A stretch of DNA of 56,541 nt from Plantactinospora alkalitolerans (lineage in GTDB: Bacteria; Actinomycetota; Actinomycetes; Mycobacteriales; Micromonosporaceae): positions 1 through 56,541 of the forward strand of contig NZ_JADPUN010000428.1 of assembly GCF_015690345.1 (NCBI RefSeq). The letters run 5' to 3'. Shown in pieces: positions 41,616-49,853 of the stretch (the first letter of the stretch is position 1; each line of letters opens with the position of its first letter). The notes below the pieces were generated by a model. It had not been told where the DNA came from, made no database searches, and was given only the letters and a program-made list of their open reading frames with translations. Both the position numbers and the translations under genes were made by a program.

Positions 41616-43382
41616 GTGGGTGGCGCAGGCGCGAGACTCGGCATCGACTTCGGCACGTTCAACACGGTCGCGGTGCTGGCCCTACCGGGCCGGGAACCCC
41701 GACCGATGCTGTTCGACGGGTCTCCGCTGTTGCGCTCGGCCGTCTGGGCCGACACCGGGGAACGGATGCTGGTCGGGCAGGATGCCCTGCACACCTCGAT
41801 ATCCTTCCCGCAGTCGTTCGAGCCGTACCCGAAGCGGTGCGTCGACGACGGCACCGTGCTGCTCGGCGAGCGGGAGATAACCGTCGAGGACCTGTTCGCC
41901 GTGCCGCTGCGTCGGGTCGCGACCGAGGCCCGGTTGAGCACCGGCGAGCCGATCACCGAGGCGGTGCTGACCTTCCCCGCCGCCTGGGGAACCCAACGCC
42001 GGGCCACCCTGTTGGCCGCGGCGAACAAGATACTGCCGACCGTACGACTCGTCGCCGAGCCGGTCGCCGCCGCCAACTTCTTCGTCGAGGTGGCCGGGAG
42101 CCAACTGCCGGTCGGACAGTGCGCGGTCGTGTACGACTTCGGTGCCGGCACCTTCGACGTCACCGTCGTACGTCGTACCGGCGACGGGTTCGAGATCCTC
42201 GCGACCGAGGGACTCGCCGACTGTGGCGGGCTCGATATCGACGCCGCCATCGTGGAGCGGCTCGGCGCCGCCATCGGGGCCGGCGACGAGTCGACGTGGA
42301 ACCGGTTGACCAGTCCGGTCACCGCCTCCGATCGCCGGGCGAGCCAGCAACTGTGGGCCAACGCGCGGGCCGGCAAGGAGATGCTGGCCCGTACCACCAC
42401 GACCGTGATCCACGTGCCGCTGTTCGATGTGGAGCTGCCGCTGGGCCGCGAGGAGCTGGAGGAACTGGCCGAACCGATCATCGCGCGGACCGTCGCGACC
42501 ACCCGGCGGGTGCTCGGCCGGACCGAGGATGCGGAGGAGACTCTCGCCGCGATCTTCCTCTCCGGCGGCTCCAGCCGGATGCCGGCGGTCAGCTCGGCGC
42601 TGCACCGGGCGCTGGACATCACTCCGAGCGTGGTGGAGCAGCCGGAACTGGTCGTGGCCGAGGGCAGTCTGCGGATCCCCGCGACGTCTGCCGGGTCGGC
42701 CACCGCCGCCGCCGAGTCGACGGCGGCGGTCCCCGCCGTACCGGCCGGATCGTGGACGTCGAGATGGCGGTCCCGGCGAGTCCGGGTCGCCGGGGTGGCC
42801 GCGGCGGTCGTCGGGATCCTCGGCGCGGTCGCCACCATCACCGCCATCGCCAGCGGCGACGGACCGGACCGATCCGGAAGCGGCGCGGGCAATCTGGCGG
42901 CGAACGTCTCCTCGACCCCCACTTCCACCCCGACTCCGTCGGTCACCCCCACGGTGACGGCGAGCGGGGTGGACAGTTGCATGGTCGGCGTCTGGCGCGA
43001 GGTGAGCGACCAGAAGACCGGAAAGATCAACAATCGGAACGTGCAGTACACCGGGCCCGGCGGCACCCTGCAGACCTACACCGCCGACGGCAGGGTGACG
43101 CTGGACTTCAACCGCAGCAAGGACCTGACCACAACCGTCGGCGGCGTCAAGTGGCGACAGCGGACCCGCGGCACCGCGTCGGCCAACGTGTACCACCGCA
43201 ACGGCATCGAGTACGTCAGCAACGTACGGGCCAAGGGATCGATAACGCTCTACCGGGGCAGCAGCCGCAACAACAGTGATCCACTGACGCTGATCCTGGA
43301 GCCGTCCGAGTACATCTGCACAGGAGACAAGATGCGGTTCTTCGGCGACGGCGGCTCCAGCGAATGGGTCCGGGTGCGTTGA
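41616..43382 (+). CDS. Membrane-anchored Hsp70-like protein with C-terminal extracytoplasmic domain
   Basis: This 588-residue protein has an actin-like Hsp70 nucleotide-binding domain at about 1-365 (LGIDFGTFNTVAVLAL, phosphate 1; VVYDFGAGTFDVTVV, phosphate 2; IFLSGGSSRMPAVSSAL, adenosine motif). A true DnaK substrate-binding domain is absent. Instead come an Ala/Thr linker, one transmembrane helix (about 392-415), a Ser/Thr/Pro spacer and a beta-rich domain of about 140 residues outside the cell (CMVGVWREVSDQ, LQTYTADGRVTLDFNRSKD, with a second Cys near the end, possibly a disulfide). GTG 41616 follows TACGGT by 7 nt (leaderless). It may couple ATP state to an envelope process; role unknown. 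Confidence 0.85.
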   Translation: MGGAGARLGIDFGTFNTVAVLALPGREPRPMLFDGSPLLRSAVWADTGERMLVGQDALHTSISFPQSFEPYPKRCVDDGTVLLGEREITVEDLFAVPLRRVATEARLSTGEPITEAVLTFPAAWGTQRRATLLAAANKILPTVRLVAEPVAAANFFVEVAGSQLPVGQCAVVYDFGAGTFDVTVVRRTGDGFEILATEGLADCGGLDIDAAIVERLGAAIGAGDESTWNRLTSPVTASDRRASQQLWANARAGKEMLARTTTTVIHVPLFDVELPLGREELEELAEPIIARTVATTRRVLGRTEDAEETLAAIFLSGGSSRMPAVSSALHRALDITPSVVEQPELVVAEGSLRIPATSAGSATAAAESTAAVPAVPAGSWTSRWRSRRVRVAGVAAAVVGILGAVATITAIASGDGPDRSGSGAGNLAANVSSTPTSTPTPSVTPTVTASGVDSCMVGVWREVSDQKTGKINNRNVQYTGPGGTLQTYTADGRVTLDFNRSKDLTTTVGGVKWRQRTRGTASANVYHRNGIEYVSNVRAKGSITLYRGSSRNNSDPLTLILEPSEYICTGDKMRFFGDGGSSEWVRVR

Positions 43383-43387
43383 GCACC

Positions 43388-43546
43388 ATGATTTCCACCG
43401 GCCAGCTTCCTGAACTGGTGTTCACCCTTGCCCTCTCGGTGGCCCTGGCTGCGATGACGCTCGGGGTGCTCTACTGGGTGATCCGGCTGGCGGTCCGGCA
43501 TGCGATCGAGGATGCCGACCGTCGCCGGACGAGTCAGCGGAGGTAG
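43388..43546 (+). CDS. 52-residue single-TM protein
   Basis: ATG 43388 lies 5 nt after the Hsp70 stop codon. The protein has one transmembrane helix (LVFTLALSVALAAMTLGVLYWVIRLAV, about 10-36) and a basic cytosolic end HAIEDADRRRTSQRR. The close spacing suggests translation coupled to the Hsp70-like gene and a role as a small membrane partner. The following 200 bp to the next promoter contain nothing recognisable. Confidence 0.6.
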   Translation: MISTGQLPELVFTLALSVALAAMTLGVLYWVIRLAVRHAIEDADRRRTSQRR

Positions 43547-43745
43547 TCCGCCGCCCGATCGGACCGGTGGGATTCGGCCGGCCGACGTCTGCCGCCGGCC
43601 GGCCGACTCGCCCTGACCGCTGGTCGGACGCGCGACGTACTCCCCGGCGGCTCGACGCTGTCCACCGCGTCGGTCCGGTCTCGGCCAGCCCGCACAGCGC
43701 GCATTCGGGTCGGATCCGGCTCGTCGGAAGCTCGCCGAAGCGCTC

Positions 43746-43791
43746 TTGACGGATCGATCTGCTGGTTTGCTATTGTGCTAGCACTCTAGCA
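43746..43791 (+). promoter_or_regulatory. Promoter with GntR/YtrA-type operator
   Basis: TTGACG (43746-43751) and TATTGT (43771-43776) are 19 bp apart. The inverted repeat TGCTAG-CACT-CTAGCA (43776-43791) starts at the end of the -10 box, 14 bp before the GntR-type start codon. Autorepression of the regulator-exporter operon is expected. Confidence 0.82.
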
Positions 43792-43805
43792 GAAGTGAGA
43801 TCCCG

Positions 43806-44195
43806 ATGATCGAGTTCCATCTGGACGCCCGCTCCGGCGTCGCGAACTACATGCAGCTGATCCATCAGGTCCGCCACGCCATGCGACTCGGCCTGCTGAA
43901 CGAGGGCGATCGGCTGCCCACCGTCAAGGAGGTCGTGGCGAAGGTGGCGATCAATCCGAACACCGTGCTCAAGGCGTACCGGGAGCTTGAATACGAGGGT
44001 CTGGTGACGCTCCGGACCGGGGTCGGCACCTTCGTCACCCGGACCCTCAGCGACGAGTCGTTGGGCGCACACGGACCCCTACGCCTGAAGCTGCAACAGT
44101 GGCTCGCCGAAGCCCGGGAGGCCGGACTCGACGAGGAGAGCATCGAAGCCCTCCTCCTGAGCACGTTCCGCGCGCCCGCCGAGGGGAAGGCATGA
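43806..44195 (+). CDS. GntR-family (YtrA-type) regulator
   Basis: This 129-residue regulator has a winged helix-turn-helix (about 8-75: YMQLIHQVRHAMRLGLLNEGDRLP, VVAKVAINPNTVLKAYRELEYEGLV) and only a short C-terminal dimer helix pair, the YtrA subfamily build. These regulators usually control an ABC exporter in the same operon and respond to cell-envelope antibiotics. Stop and ATPase start overlap (ATGA). The TGCTAG...CTAGCA palindrome just upstream is the likely operator. Confidence 0.92.
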   Translation: MIEFHLDARSGVANYMQLIHQVRHAMRLGLLNEGDRLPTVKEVVAKVAINPNTVLKAYRELEYEGLVTLRTGVGTFVTRTLSDESLGAHGPLRLKLQQWLAEAREAGLDEESIEALLLSTFRAPAEGKA

Positions 44196-45088
44196 CCACG
44201 ACCACCGTGATCGGGGCCGACGGTCTGGGCAAACGGTACGGCCGCCGCCAGGCACTCGCCGACTGCACCCTGGATATTCCGGCGGGACGTGTCGTCGGGC
44301 TCGTCGGCCCGAACGGCGCCGGCAAGTCGACCCTGCTGCAACTGGCGAGCGGACTGCTGTCGCCCACCTCGGGCACGATCGAGGTCCTCGGCGCCAGCCC
44401 GGCGAGCACACCGGCCCAGATGGCCAAGGTCGGATTCGTCGCCCAGGACACCCCCACCTACGCCGGGCTGTCCATCCGCGAGCACCTGCACCTCGGTGCC
44501 CGGCTCAATCCCACCTGGGACGCGGAGTTCGCGGCACGCCGGATCAGGCAGCTCGACCTGGACCCCGGCCAGCGGGCCGGCCGGCTCTCCGGCGGCCAAC
44601 GCGCCCAGCTCGCCCTGACGCTCGCCATCGCCAAACGACCCGAACTACTGCTCCTCGACGAGCCCGTGGCCAGCCTGGATCCGCTCGCCCGCCGGGAATT
44701 CATGCAGGTGCTGATGGAATTCGCCGCCGAGCAGGGCGCCAGCGTCGTGCTCTCCTCACATCTGGTCGCCGACCTGGAACGGGTCTGCGACTACCTGATC
44801 GTGCTCGCCCGGTCACGGGTCCGCCTCGTCGGAGACGTCGACGAACTGCTGGCCAGCCATCACCGCCTCACCGGCGCCTACCGCGAGCCGGCCACCCTCC
44901 CCGCCGGCCAGGAGGTCATCCACAGCAGCCACACCGAACGGCAGTCCTCACTGATCGTGCGCAGCACCGCCCCCATCGACAATCCATCGTGGACGACACA
45001 GCGGCTCGATCTGGAGGATCTGGTCCTCGCGTACATGTCGAACTCCGCGACCATCGGTTCCATCCCCGTACCGGAGGCACAGCGATGA
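44192..45088 (+). CDS. ABC exporter ATPase (GntR-linked)
   Basis: This 298-residue ATPase has Walker A GLVGPNGAGKSTL, Q-loop VGFVAQDTPTYAGLS, signature LSGGQRAQLALT, Walker B LLLLDEPVASLDPLA and switch His in VVLSSHLV. A C-terminal extension (about 215-298) ending LEDLVLAYM is shared with the ATPase at 52816-53667, of which it is a close paralogue. It overlaps both neighbours by 4 nt (regulator before, permease after). It drives export through the 335-residue permease. Confidence 0.92.
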   Translation: MTTTTVIGADGLGKRYGRRQALADCTLDIPAGRVVGLVGPNGAGKSTLLQLASGLLSPTSGTIEVLGASPASTPAQMAKVGFVAQDTPTYAGLSIREHLHLGARLNPTWDAEFAARRIRQLDLDPGQRAGRLSGGQRAQLALTLAIAKRPELLLLDEPVASLDPLARREFMQVLMEFAAEQGASVVLSSHLVADLERVCDYLIVLARSRVRLVGDVDELLASHHRLTGAYREPATLPAGQEVIHSSHTERQSSLIVRSTAPIDNPSWTTQRLDLEDLVLAYMSNSATIGSIPVPEAQR

Positions 45089-46092
45089 TCTGGTTGACCT
45101 GGCGCCAATTCCGCATCCAGGCCTGGACCGCCCTGGCCACCCTGACGGCGCTGGCCGTCGCGCTGGTGATCACCGGCCCCGAGGTGACCAGGCTCTACCA
45201 CAGCAGCGGGTTCGCCGGCTGCCGTACGGACTGTGCCGCGCTCAGCAGCGGGTTCCTCAACCAGGTGATCAACGGTACGACCGGTCCCCTGTACTGGCTC
45301 GGCATCGCCGTGATGTTCGTGACGCCCGCCCTCATCGGGGTGTTCTGGGGAGCGCCGCTCGTTGCCCGGGAACTGGAGGCCGGTACCCACCGGCTGGTCT
45401 GGAGCCAGAGCGTCCCCCGGAGCCGGTGGCTGGTGGCCAAGCTCCTCGGTGGCAGCCTGGTCAGCATGGCGACGGTCGGGCTGTTCAGCCTCGCCGTGAC
45501 CTGGTGGGCCGACCCCATCGACAGCGCCTATCTGAACCGGATGTTCCCGGAGATCTTCGCCGCGCGCGGAATCGTCCCGATCGGCTACGCGGCGTTCGCG
45601 TTCGTCGTCGGAGTAACCGTCGGAATGGTCCTGCGTCGCACGGTTCCGGCCATGGCCGTCACCCTCGTGGTCGTCGCCGCCGTGCAGCTCGTCATGCCGT
45701 TCCTGGTCCGGGGACAGCTCATCCAGCCCGTCGAGGTCACGGCACCGTTCCAGACCACGGCGGTGAAGTCGCTCCATATCAAGGACGGCGGAGGCATCAC
45801 CGTGACCGGCAGGGTGTCACAACCGGGCGCCTGGGTCGTGTCCAACCGGACGGTCACTCCGTCCGGCGTCACGTTCACCGGACCCGTCGACGCCGAGGCC
45901 TGCGGCCGGACGAGCTTCTCCCAGCCGAAGTGCATGGCCTGGCTCGACACGCTGAACCTCCGCCAGGAGGCGTCCTACCAGCCCGCCAACCGCTTCTGGG
46001 CACTCCAGTGGTACGAAGCGACCGTCCTGCTGACCCTCGCCCTCGCCCTTGCGGGCTTCTCGTTCTGGTGGATCCGCCGCCGCCTGACCTGA
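45085..46092 (+). CDS. ABC exporter permease (GntR-linked)
   Basis: This 335-residue membrane protein starts MIWLTWRQFRIQAWTALATL, the WLTWRQFR signature of this exporter group. It has about six helices (LYWLGIAVMFVTPALIGVFWG, VSMATVGLFSLAVTWW, AAFAFVVGVTVGMVL, AVTLVVVAAVQLVMPFLV, and a last one TVLLTLALALAGFSFWWI). Two long segments lie outside: Cys-containing GFAGCRTDCAAL in the first loop and about 90 residues before the last helix. It is a paralogue of the permease at 51779-52819. A strong terminator follows. Confidence 0.9.
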   Translation: MIWLTWRQFRIQAWTALATLTALAVALVITGPEVTRLYHSSGFAGCRTDCAALSSGFLNQVINGTTGPLYWLGIAVMFVTPALIGVFWGAPLVARELEAGTHRLVWSQSVPRSRWLVAKLLGGSLVSMATVGLFSLAVTWWADPIDSAYLNRMFPEIFAARGIVPIGYAAFAFVVGVTVGMVLRRTVPAMAVTLVVVAAVQLVMPFLVRGQLIQPVEVTAPFQTTAVKSLHIKDGGGITVTGRVSQPGAWVVSNRTVTPSGVTFTGPVDAEACGRTSFSQPKCMAWLDTLNLRQEASYQPANRFWALQWYEATVLLTLALALAGFSFWWIRRRLT

Positions 46093-46159
46093 CCGGAACC
46101 CGCCCCGCACACCCCTCGCACCCACAGGTCGCAGATGCTGGCGTTCCTCGTCCCCGGGG

Positions 46160-46189
46160 CCGGCGAGGGACCGGCTGTTCCCTCGCCGG
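46160..46189. terminator. Hairpin terminator between convergent genes
   Basis: CCGGCGAGGGA (46160-46170) and TCCCTCGCCGG (46179-46189) pair perfectly around an 8-nt loop, downstream of the exporter operon and of the convergent UPF0303 gene. Confidence 0.78.
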
Positions 46190-46279
46190 AGGGTCTACCG
46201 ATCCCGCGCCTGCCCCAAGGGACGGGGATTCCCTCCGCACTGCGCGCGGAACACGCGGCGCCCGGGTGGGCGGAGCTGT

Positions 46280-46756
46280 TCAGGCGGCGGGCCCCTTCTC
46301 GGAGCCCCCGGAATCCAGGAAGAGTCCGAGGGCCTCGACGACGAGGCGATGGTCGTCGAGTTGGGGCAGGCCCGAGACACTGACGGTGCCGACCGGGCCG
46401 GTGCCCCTGACGATGATCGGGAAGCAGCCGCCGTGCGCGGCGTACCGGGCCGGTTCGAGGTGGGATTGTTCCTCGAAGGTCGTGCCGCGGTCGCGGTACG
46501 ACTGGCCGACGAGGTAGGAGCTGTGCCCGAACCGGCGGACGACGCGAATCTTGCGTTCGATCCAGTCGTCGTTGTCGGCAGAGGTGCCGGGCAGCGCGTA
46601 GTGGAAGAGTTGCTGGTCGCCGAGACGGATGTCGACGGTGACAGCGTGGCCTCGCTCTCTGGCCAGCCCGACCAGCTGACTTCCCAGATGCCAGGCGTCG
46701 TCATGGTCAAAGCGGTCGAACTGGAGGCGTTCCTCCTGCTCCTGAAGCTCTGGCAT
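46280..46756 (-). CDS. UPF0303 / heme-degrading-domain family protein
   Basis: This 158-residue protein has the family landmarks LQFDRFDHDDAWHLG, VTVDIRLGDQQLFHYALPGT, WIERKIRVVRRFGHSSY, YAAHGGCFPIIVRGTG and VGTVSVSGLPQLDDHRLVVEAL. It is related to the GlcG/HbpS fold, some members of which bind or degrade heme. ATG 46756 (or the GTG just before it) has GGGAG upstream; the long extension to 46918 is rejected. Stand-alone gene. Confidence 0.85.
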   Translation of the reverse strand: MPELQEQEERLQFDRFDHDDAWHLGSQLVGLARERGHAVTVDIRLGDQQLFHYALPGTSADNDDWIERKIRVVRRFGHSSYLVGQSYRDRGTTFEEQSHLEPARYAAHGGCFPIIVRGTGPVGTVSVSGLPQLDDHRLVVEALGLFLDSGGSEKGPAA

Positions 46757-46907
46757 CACGGCGTACAGCTCCCTTCCTCGATCGTCACACCGATCTAAGC
46801 AGAGAAGGAACCGGCGAGCGGCTTCCCGGTGTGCCGGCGGCACACATTTCCGCTTCGAGCCGCGGCCCTCGACCTGCCGCTTGTGAAGTCTGCCCCCATT
46901 ACTGGCG

Positions 46908-47471
46908 TCAGGCCTCACCCCTGCCGCTGGGCGTAAAAACGGGATCGGGTCCTATATTCTCAGCGAGAGCGTCGAATCGAACGCCGTCGACGAAAGCAGC
47001 CACCAGGAAGTCGACGATTCCACCGCTGAACTCGGACCACGTGTCACCTCGGCTCTGGTCCACCACGATGCGCCAGGAATCGGGGGAATCCAGTGGGCTC
47101 CGCAGCCAGTACACAGAATTTCCGTTGTCTGTTCCCGCAACCGGGACAAGTTCCTCCGGAGCGTACGGGAGCGGCTCGAACTCGGCAAGAAATTCGAGTT
47201 TGTCGGCGTTCATCCGTATCTGAGTTCTCAGCTCGGTGAACTCGTAGTCGGACCTTGGTTGATAGACCATCAAGAACCTACCGAATGTTCCGAGTCCATA
47301 TGTCTCCACCAGCAATTTGTAATCGGCTGGCAGAGCGAATCCGATGGTTGATTCGAACCGTAACCAGTCGGTTTGCACCAACACCGCGTCTGGCGGCGGC
47401 GGTATTGCCTTCGTCAGACGTTGCCAGCCACCAAGGAGTCCGCCAGAGCCGCCAGGGACAGGTGCTTCCAA
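46908..47471 (-). CDS. SMI1/KNR4 (SUKH) family protein
   Basis: This 187-residue protein has the SUKH core: WLRFESTIGFALPADYKLLV, ETYGLGTFGRFLMVYQP, LPYAPEELVPVAGTDNGNSV and DTWSEFSGGIVDFLVAAF. SUKH proteins are mostly immunity proteins against polymorphic or contact-dependent toxins. TTG 47471 is chosen because AGGGGG lies 6 nt upstream; a longer frame runs through the hexanucleotide repeat and encodes only HRHRHR. Its DNA is visibly less GC-rich than the neighbours, suggesting acquisition. No cognate toxin gene is visible; the SIR2 gene lies upstream on the same strand. Confidence 0.82.
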   Translation of the reverse strand: MEAPVPGGSGGLLGGWQRLTKAIPPPPDAVLVQTDWLRFESTIGFALPADYKLLVETYGLGTFGRFLMVYQPRSDYEFTELRTQIRMNADKLEFLAEFEPLPYAPEELVPVAGTDNGNSVYWLRSPLDSPDSWRIVVDQSRGDTWSEFSGGIVDFLVAAFVDGVRFDALAENIGPDPVFTPSGRGEA

Positions 47472-47520
47472 GGAAAACCCCCTGCTCGGGGAAGAGTGGA
47501 TAGAATCCGCTCTTCTTTCT

Positions 47521-47556
47521 CGATGTCGATGTCGATGTCGATGTCGATGTCGATGG
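47521..47556. repeat. Hexanucleotide tandem repeat (6 units)
   Basis: Five exact CGATGT units plus one CGATGG lie at 47521-47556, between the SIR2 stop (47665) and the SUKH start (47471). As a noncoding microsatellite about 50 bp before the SUKH start, copy changes could alter promoter or leader spacing. Confidence 0.9.
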
Positions 47557-47664
47557 ACCGTTCGTGGCTGCTGGTCGCGCCGGCGCTCGCGATCGCGTGA
47601 CCGACGTAGGGGCTGTCGGACACCGGGAAGCGTCCCGGACGAGGTCGTGCGCACCCGGCTGTAC

Positions 47665-49698
47665 TCATCCGGTGCTCGACCACGTAAAACCGCCCTGCCT
47701 GGCGGTCCGCTCGAGCGCGGTCAGTCCGTCCTCGAAGCCATGTGGAACGAACGTGTAGGGCCGGAAGCCGAAGGGGCGCCCGAGACGCAGCAGCCGGTCC
47801 AACGTGATGCGAGAGATCCTAGCCCCGGACAGTCCCAGAGCCGTGACCTCGACGAGGAAGCGGGCCGGGTCGGGCAGCGGCGGCCGGTCGGCGTCGAGCG
47901 CCCGGACCGTCCGCTGGTAGAGCGAGTTCGGTGACCGGTCTCCGGCCAGGTCCAGCGAGTGGAGCAGCTGGCCGAGACGATCTCGGTTGCACCGGTCGGT
48001 GTCGCGCTTGACGACCTTACGCAACTCGGCGGCCAGCAGAATCGGGTCTTCGGCGGCGCGAGCCGCCGCCAGGTCGTCCAGCAGCGGATCGGGGGAGATG
48101 GCGGTGACGATGTCGGCGAACCGGCCGGACGCCAGGATCGAGGAATCGGCGGCGACAAGATCGTGCAGTTGCTTCGCCCACCCCTTGTCATTCGTCGCCC
48201 GGCCCAGTCGGGTCGCCCTGCGGTCGAGTTCGGCGGCCAGTTCGTCGTCGCTCGTGGCCCGCAGACACATCGCGAGGACCAGTGTCGCGTTGCCCTCCAT
48301 GGCGAGATCTCCGCAGCGACGAGCGTATTCGAGGCTCCGCTCCAGGGCGATCATCGCGACGTGGGCCTCGCCATGCACCAGCCGGAGCAAGGCCTGTTGG
48401 TAGCGGACCCCGGCCATCCGTCGGCTGTGTTCCGGATCCGGTACCTCGTTGAGGATCTCGATCGCCTCGCGCAGGAACTGGTCAGCCCCGTCCACGTCGG
48501 CATCCCGTAACGCGACGATCGCTGTGTTCTGCCGGATGGCGGCCCGCAACAACCGCTGTTCGACGACCGCCTGGCCGTGGAATGTGAGCCGGTGCCGGGC
48601 GATGGAGCGTTCGAAGTGAACCCACGCCTGTTCCGCCCGCAGAAGGTCGGCTTTCGCCAGCTTTCCGGCAAGCTCCTCCTTCCCCAGCAGCGCCCAGGCC
48701 GCAGCCACCCCGGGGTGCAGCGTGTCCCGCCCGATTCGGGACAGCACCCGCCGGATCTCGGCTCGCATTGTCGCCGCCTCCCCGGTCGCGCCGCGCAGTC
48801 GCAGCATCTGGGCCAGGATCAACGCGGCGTTGGGCGGCAACATCAGGGCCTCGCCGAGCCAGTTCCGCACCCGGCGCGGGAGGTCCGTCCCTCCACTGCC
48901 CGCAACGCCTGCCCCACCAGCCAGGTCGTACTCCGGCGTCACCACCGGGACCCCGGCTGCGGCGAGCCGATCGAGGAACGACCTCGCTCCCTCCCCCGGC
49001 GACGTCGCGGGACGGCAGACCCAGGTCACCCGGGATGGCAGGCCATCCCCGGCGAGCAGGCCCAGGTAGTCCTCGTCCGTCACGAGGTCCTCGCCCGAGA
49101 AGCCCAGCACCACCAGGTGCCGGCCACGGCAGGCGGCGGCGAGCTGAGTACGGGTGACAGGGCCCAGCCCCCGTCCCTTGTCCAGCCACAGGTCCACCAT
49201 GCTGTCCGGCTGGTCCACCGATCCATGGATCTTGTGCAGCGCCGCGCCCGTCGCCGGCCCCTGCTGCCCGCGCAGCACCACCGGGACGGCAAGGCCGAGC
49301 TCTTGACCGGCGCGCTCGAGAAGCGTGTCGAAATTGGTGGTGATCACGGTGTGACCGTGCCCGTCGGCCACCAACCGCATGACGGCGCGGTGCACCCCGT
49401 TGGGCTCGGCGCCGTTCAGCACGGTAAGCACGTCGAGCCAGCTCCGCCCGGCGAACGCGTCCGCGATCAGCTGGCTGAACGCGGGAAGTGGCACGTCCTC
49501 CAGCCGGGCCGTGGCGGCCAGGGCCCGGACATCCGGGGACGTGAGGGCCCGCAGCGCGATCTGCCGGATCTCGTCGAGCACCGCGTCGTTCAGCCCCCAC
49601 CACGATGGGACGTTGGAGGGAGCGACCGCCGACACGCCACTGCCACAGAGCACGACGCTCGCGTCGGGGGTGGGGCCGGCGATCGCGCCCAGATCCAT
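47665..49698 (-). CDS. SIR2-domain effector-like protein with helical C-terminal region
   Basis: This 677-residue cytosolic protein has an N-terminal SIR2 (NAD-binding) domain to about 260: VVLCGSGVSAVAP (residues 16-28), VITTNFDTLLERA (Asn122, Asp124), KIHGSVDQPDS (His158) and LVVLGFSGED. Zinc-binding cysteines of true deacetylases are absent, as in NAD-depleting defence effectors (ThsA, DSR, SIR2-STING types). From about 280 to 560 it is a long array of helices in TPR style (AAAWALLGKEELAGK, RYQQALLRLVHGEAHVA, LVLAMCLRATSDDE), a possible sensor of phage or toxin. ATG 49698 is preferred because GGAGG is 8 nt upstream; ATG 49704 is too close. Two palindromes cover its promoter. Confidence 0.82.
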   Translation of the reverse strand: MDLGAIAGPTPDASVVLCGSGVSAVAPSNVPSWWGLNDAVLDEIRQIALRALTSPDVRALAATARLEDVPLPAFSQLIADAFAGRSWLDVLTVLNGAEPNGVHRAVMRLVADGHGHTVITTNFDTLLERAGQELGLAVPVVLRGQQGPATGAALHKIHGSVDQPDSMVDLWLDKGRGLGPVTRTQLAAACRGRHLVVLGFSGEDLVTDEDYLGLLAGDGLPSRVTWVCRPATSPGEGARSFLDRLAAAGVPVVTPEYDLAGGAGVAGSGGTDLPRRVRNWLGEALMLPPNAALILAQMLRLRGATGEAATMRAEIRRVLSRIGRDTLHPGVAAAWALLGKEELAGKLAKADLLRAEQAWVHFERSIARHRLTFHGQAVVEQRLLRAAIRQNTAIVALRDADVDGADQFLREAIEILNEVPDPEHSRRMAGVRYQQALLRLVHGEAHVAMIALERSLEYARRCGDLAMEGNATLVLAMCLRATSDDELAAELDRRATRLGRATNDKGWAKQLHDLVAADSSILASGRFADIVTAISPDPLLDDLAAARAAEDPILLAAELRKVVKRDTDRCNRDRLGQLLHSLDLAGDRSPNSLYQRTVRALDADRPPLPDPARFLVEVTALGLSGARISRITLDRLLRLGRPFGFRPYTFVPHGFEDGLTALERTARQGGFTWSSTG

Positions 49699-49713
49699 GT
49701 TCATGTCCTCCCC

Positions 49714-49768
49714 TTATCGTCTCCTTGACGATAATCAAGAACCGCGCTTATCGTCAAGGAGACGATAA
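49714..49768. promoter_or_regulatory. Twin palindromic operators over the SIR2 promoter
   Basis: TTATCGTC-N5-GACGATAA occurs at 49714-49734 and 49748-49768 with centres 34 bp apart; the two copies are also mirror images (22-bp perfect inverted repeat overall, 49713-49734 with 49748-49769). On the minus strand TTGACG (49757-49752) in one copy and TATCGT (49733-49728) in the other are 18 bp apart, so the sites overlay the -35 and -10 of the SIR2 gene. Tight repression by a dimeric regulator is inferred; no such regulator gene is adjacent. Confidence 0.88.
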
Positions 49769-49853
49769 GCATTGAGGGCTGCTGGAAGCGGGAGCCCCGA
49801 ATATACGACCGTGGTCAGATGGCGAGCGGGTTCACCCTTCGTAGACTGTGCGA

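Noticed and set aside
47521-47556. Possible CRISPR repeat
   Set aside because: A simple 6-bp microsatellite without spacers; no CRISPR repeat-spacer pattern or cas genes anywhere in the window.
47472-47654. Extension of the SUKH protein through the hexanucleotide repeat (HRHRHR tract)
   Set aside because: The repeat translates into a His-Arg run with no fold; a ribosome-binding site just before TTG 47471 gives a normal SUKH protein.
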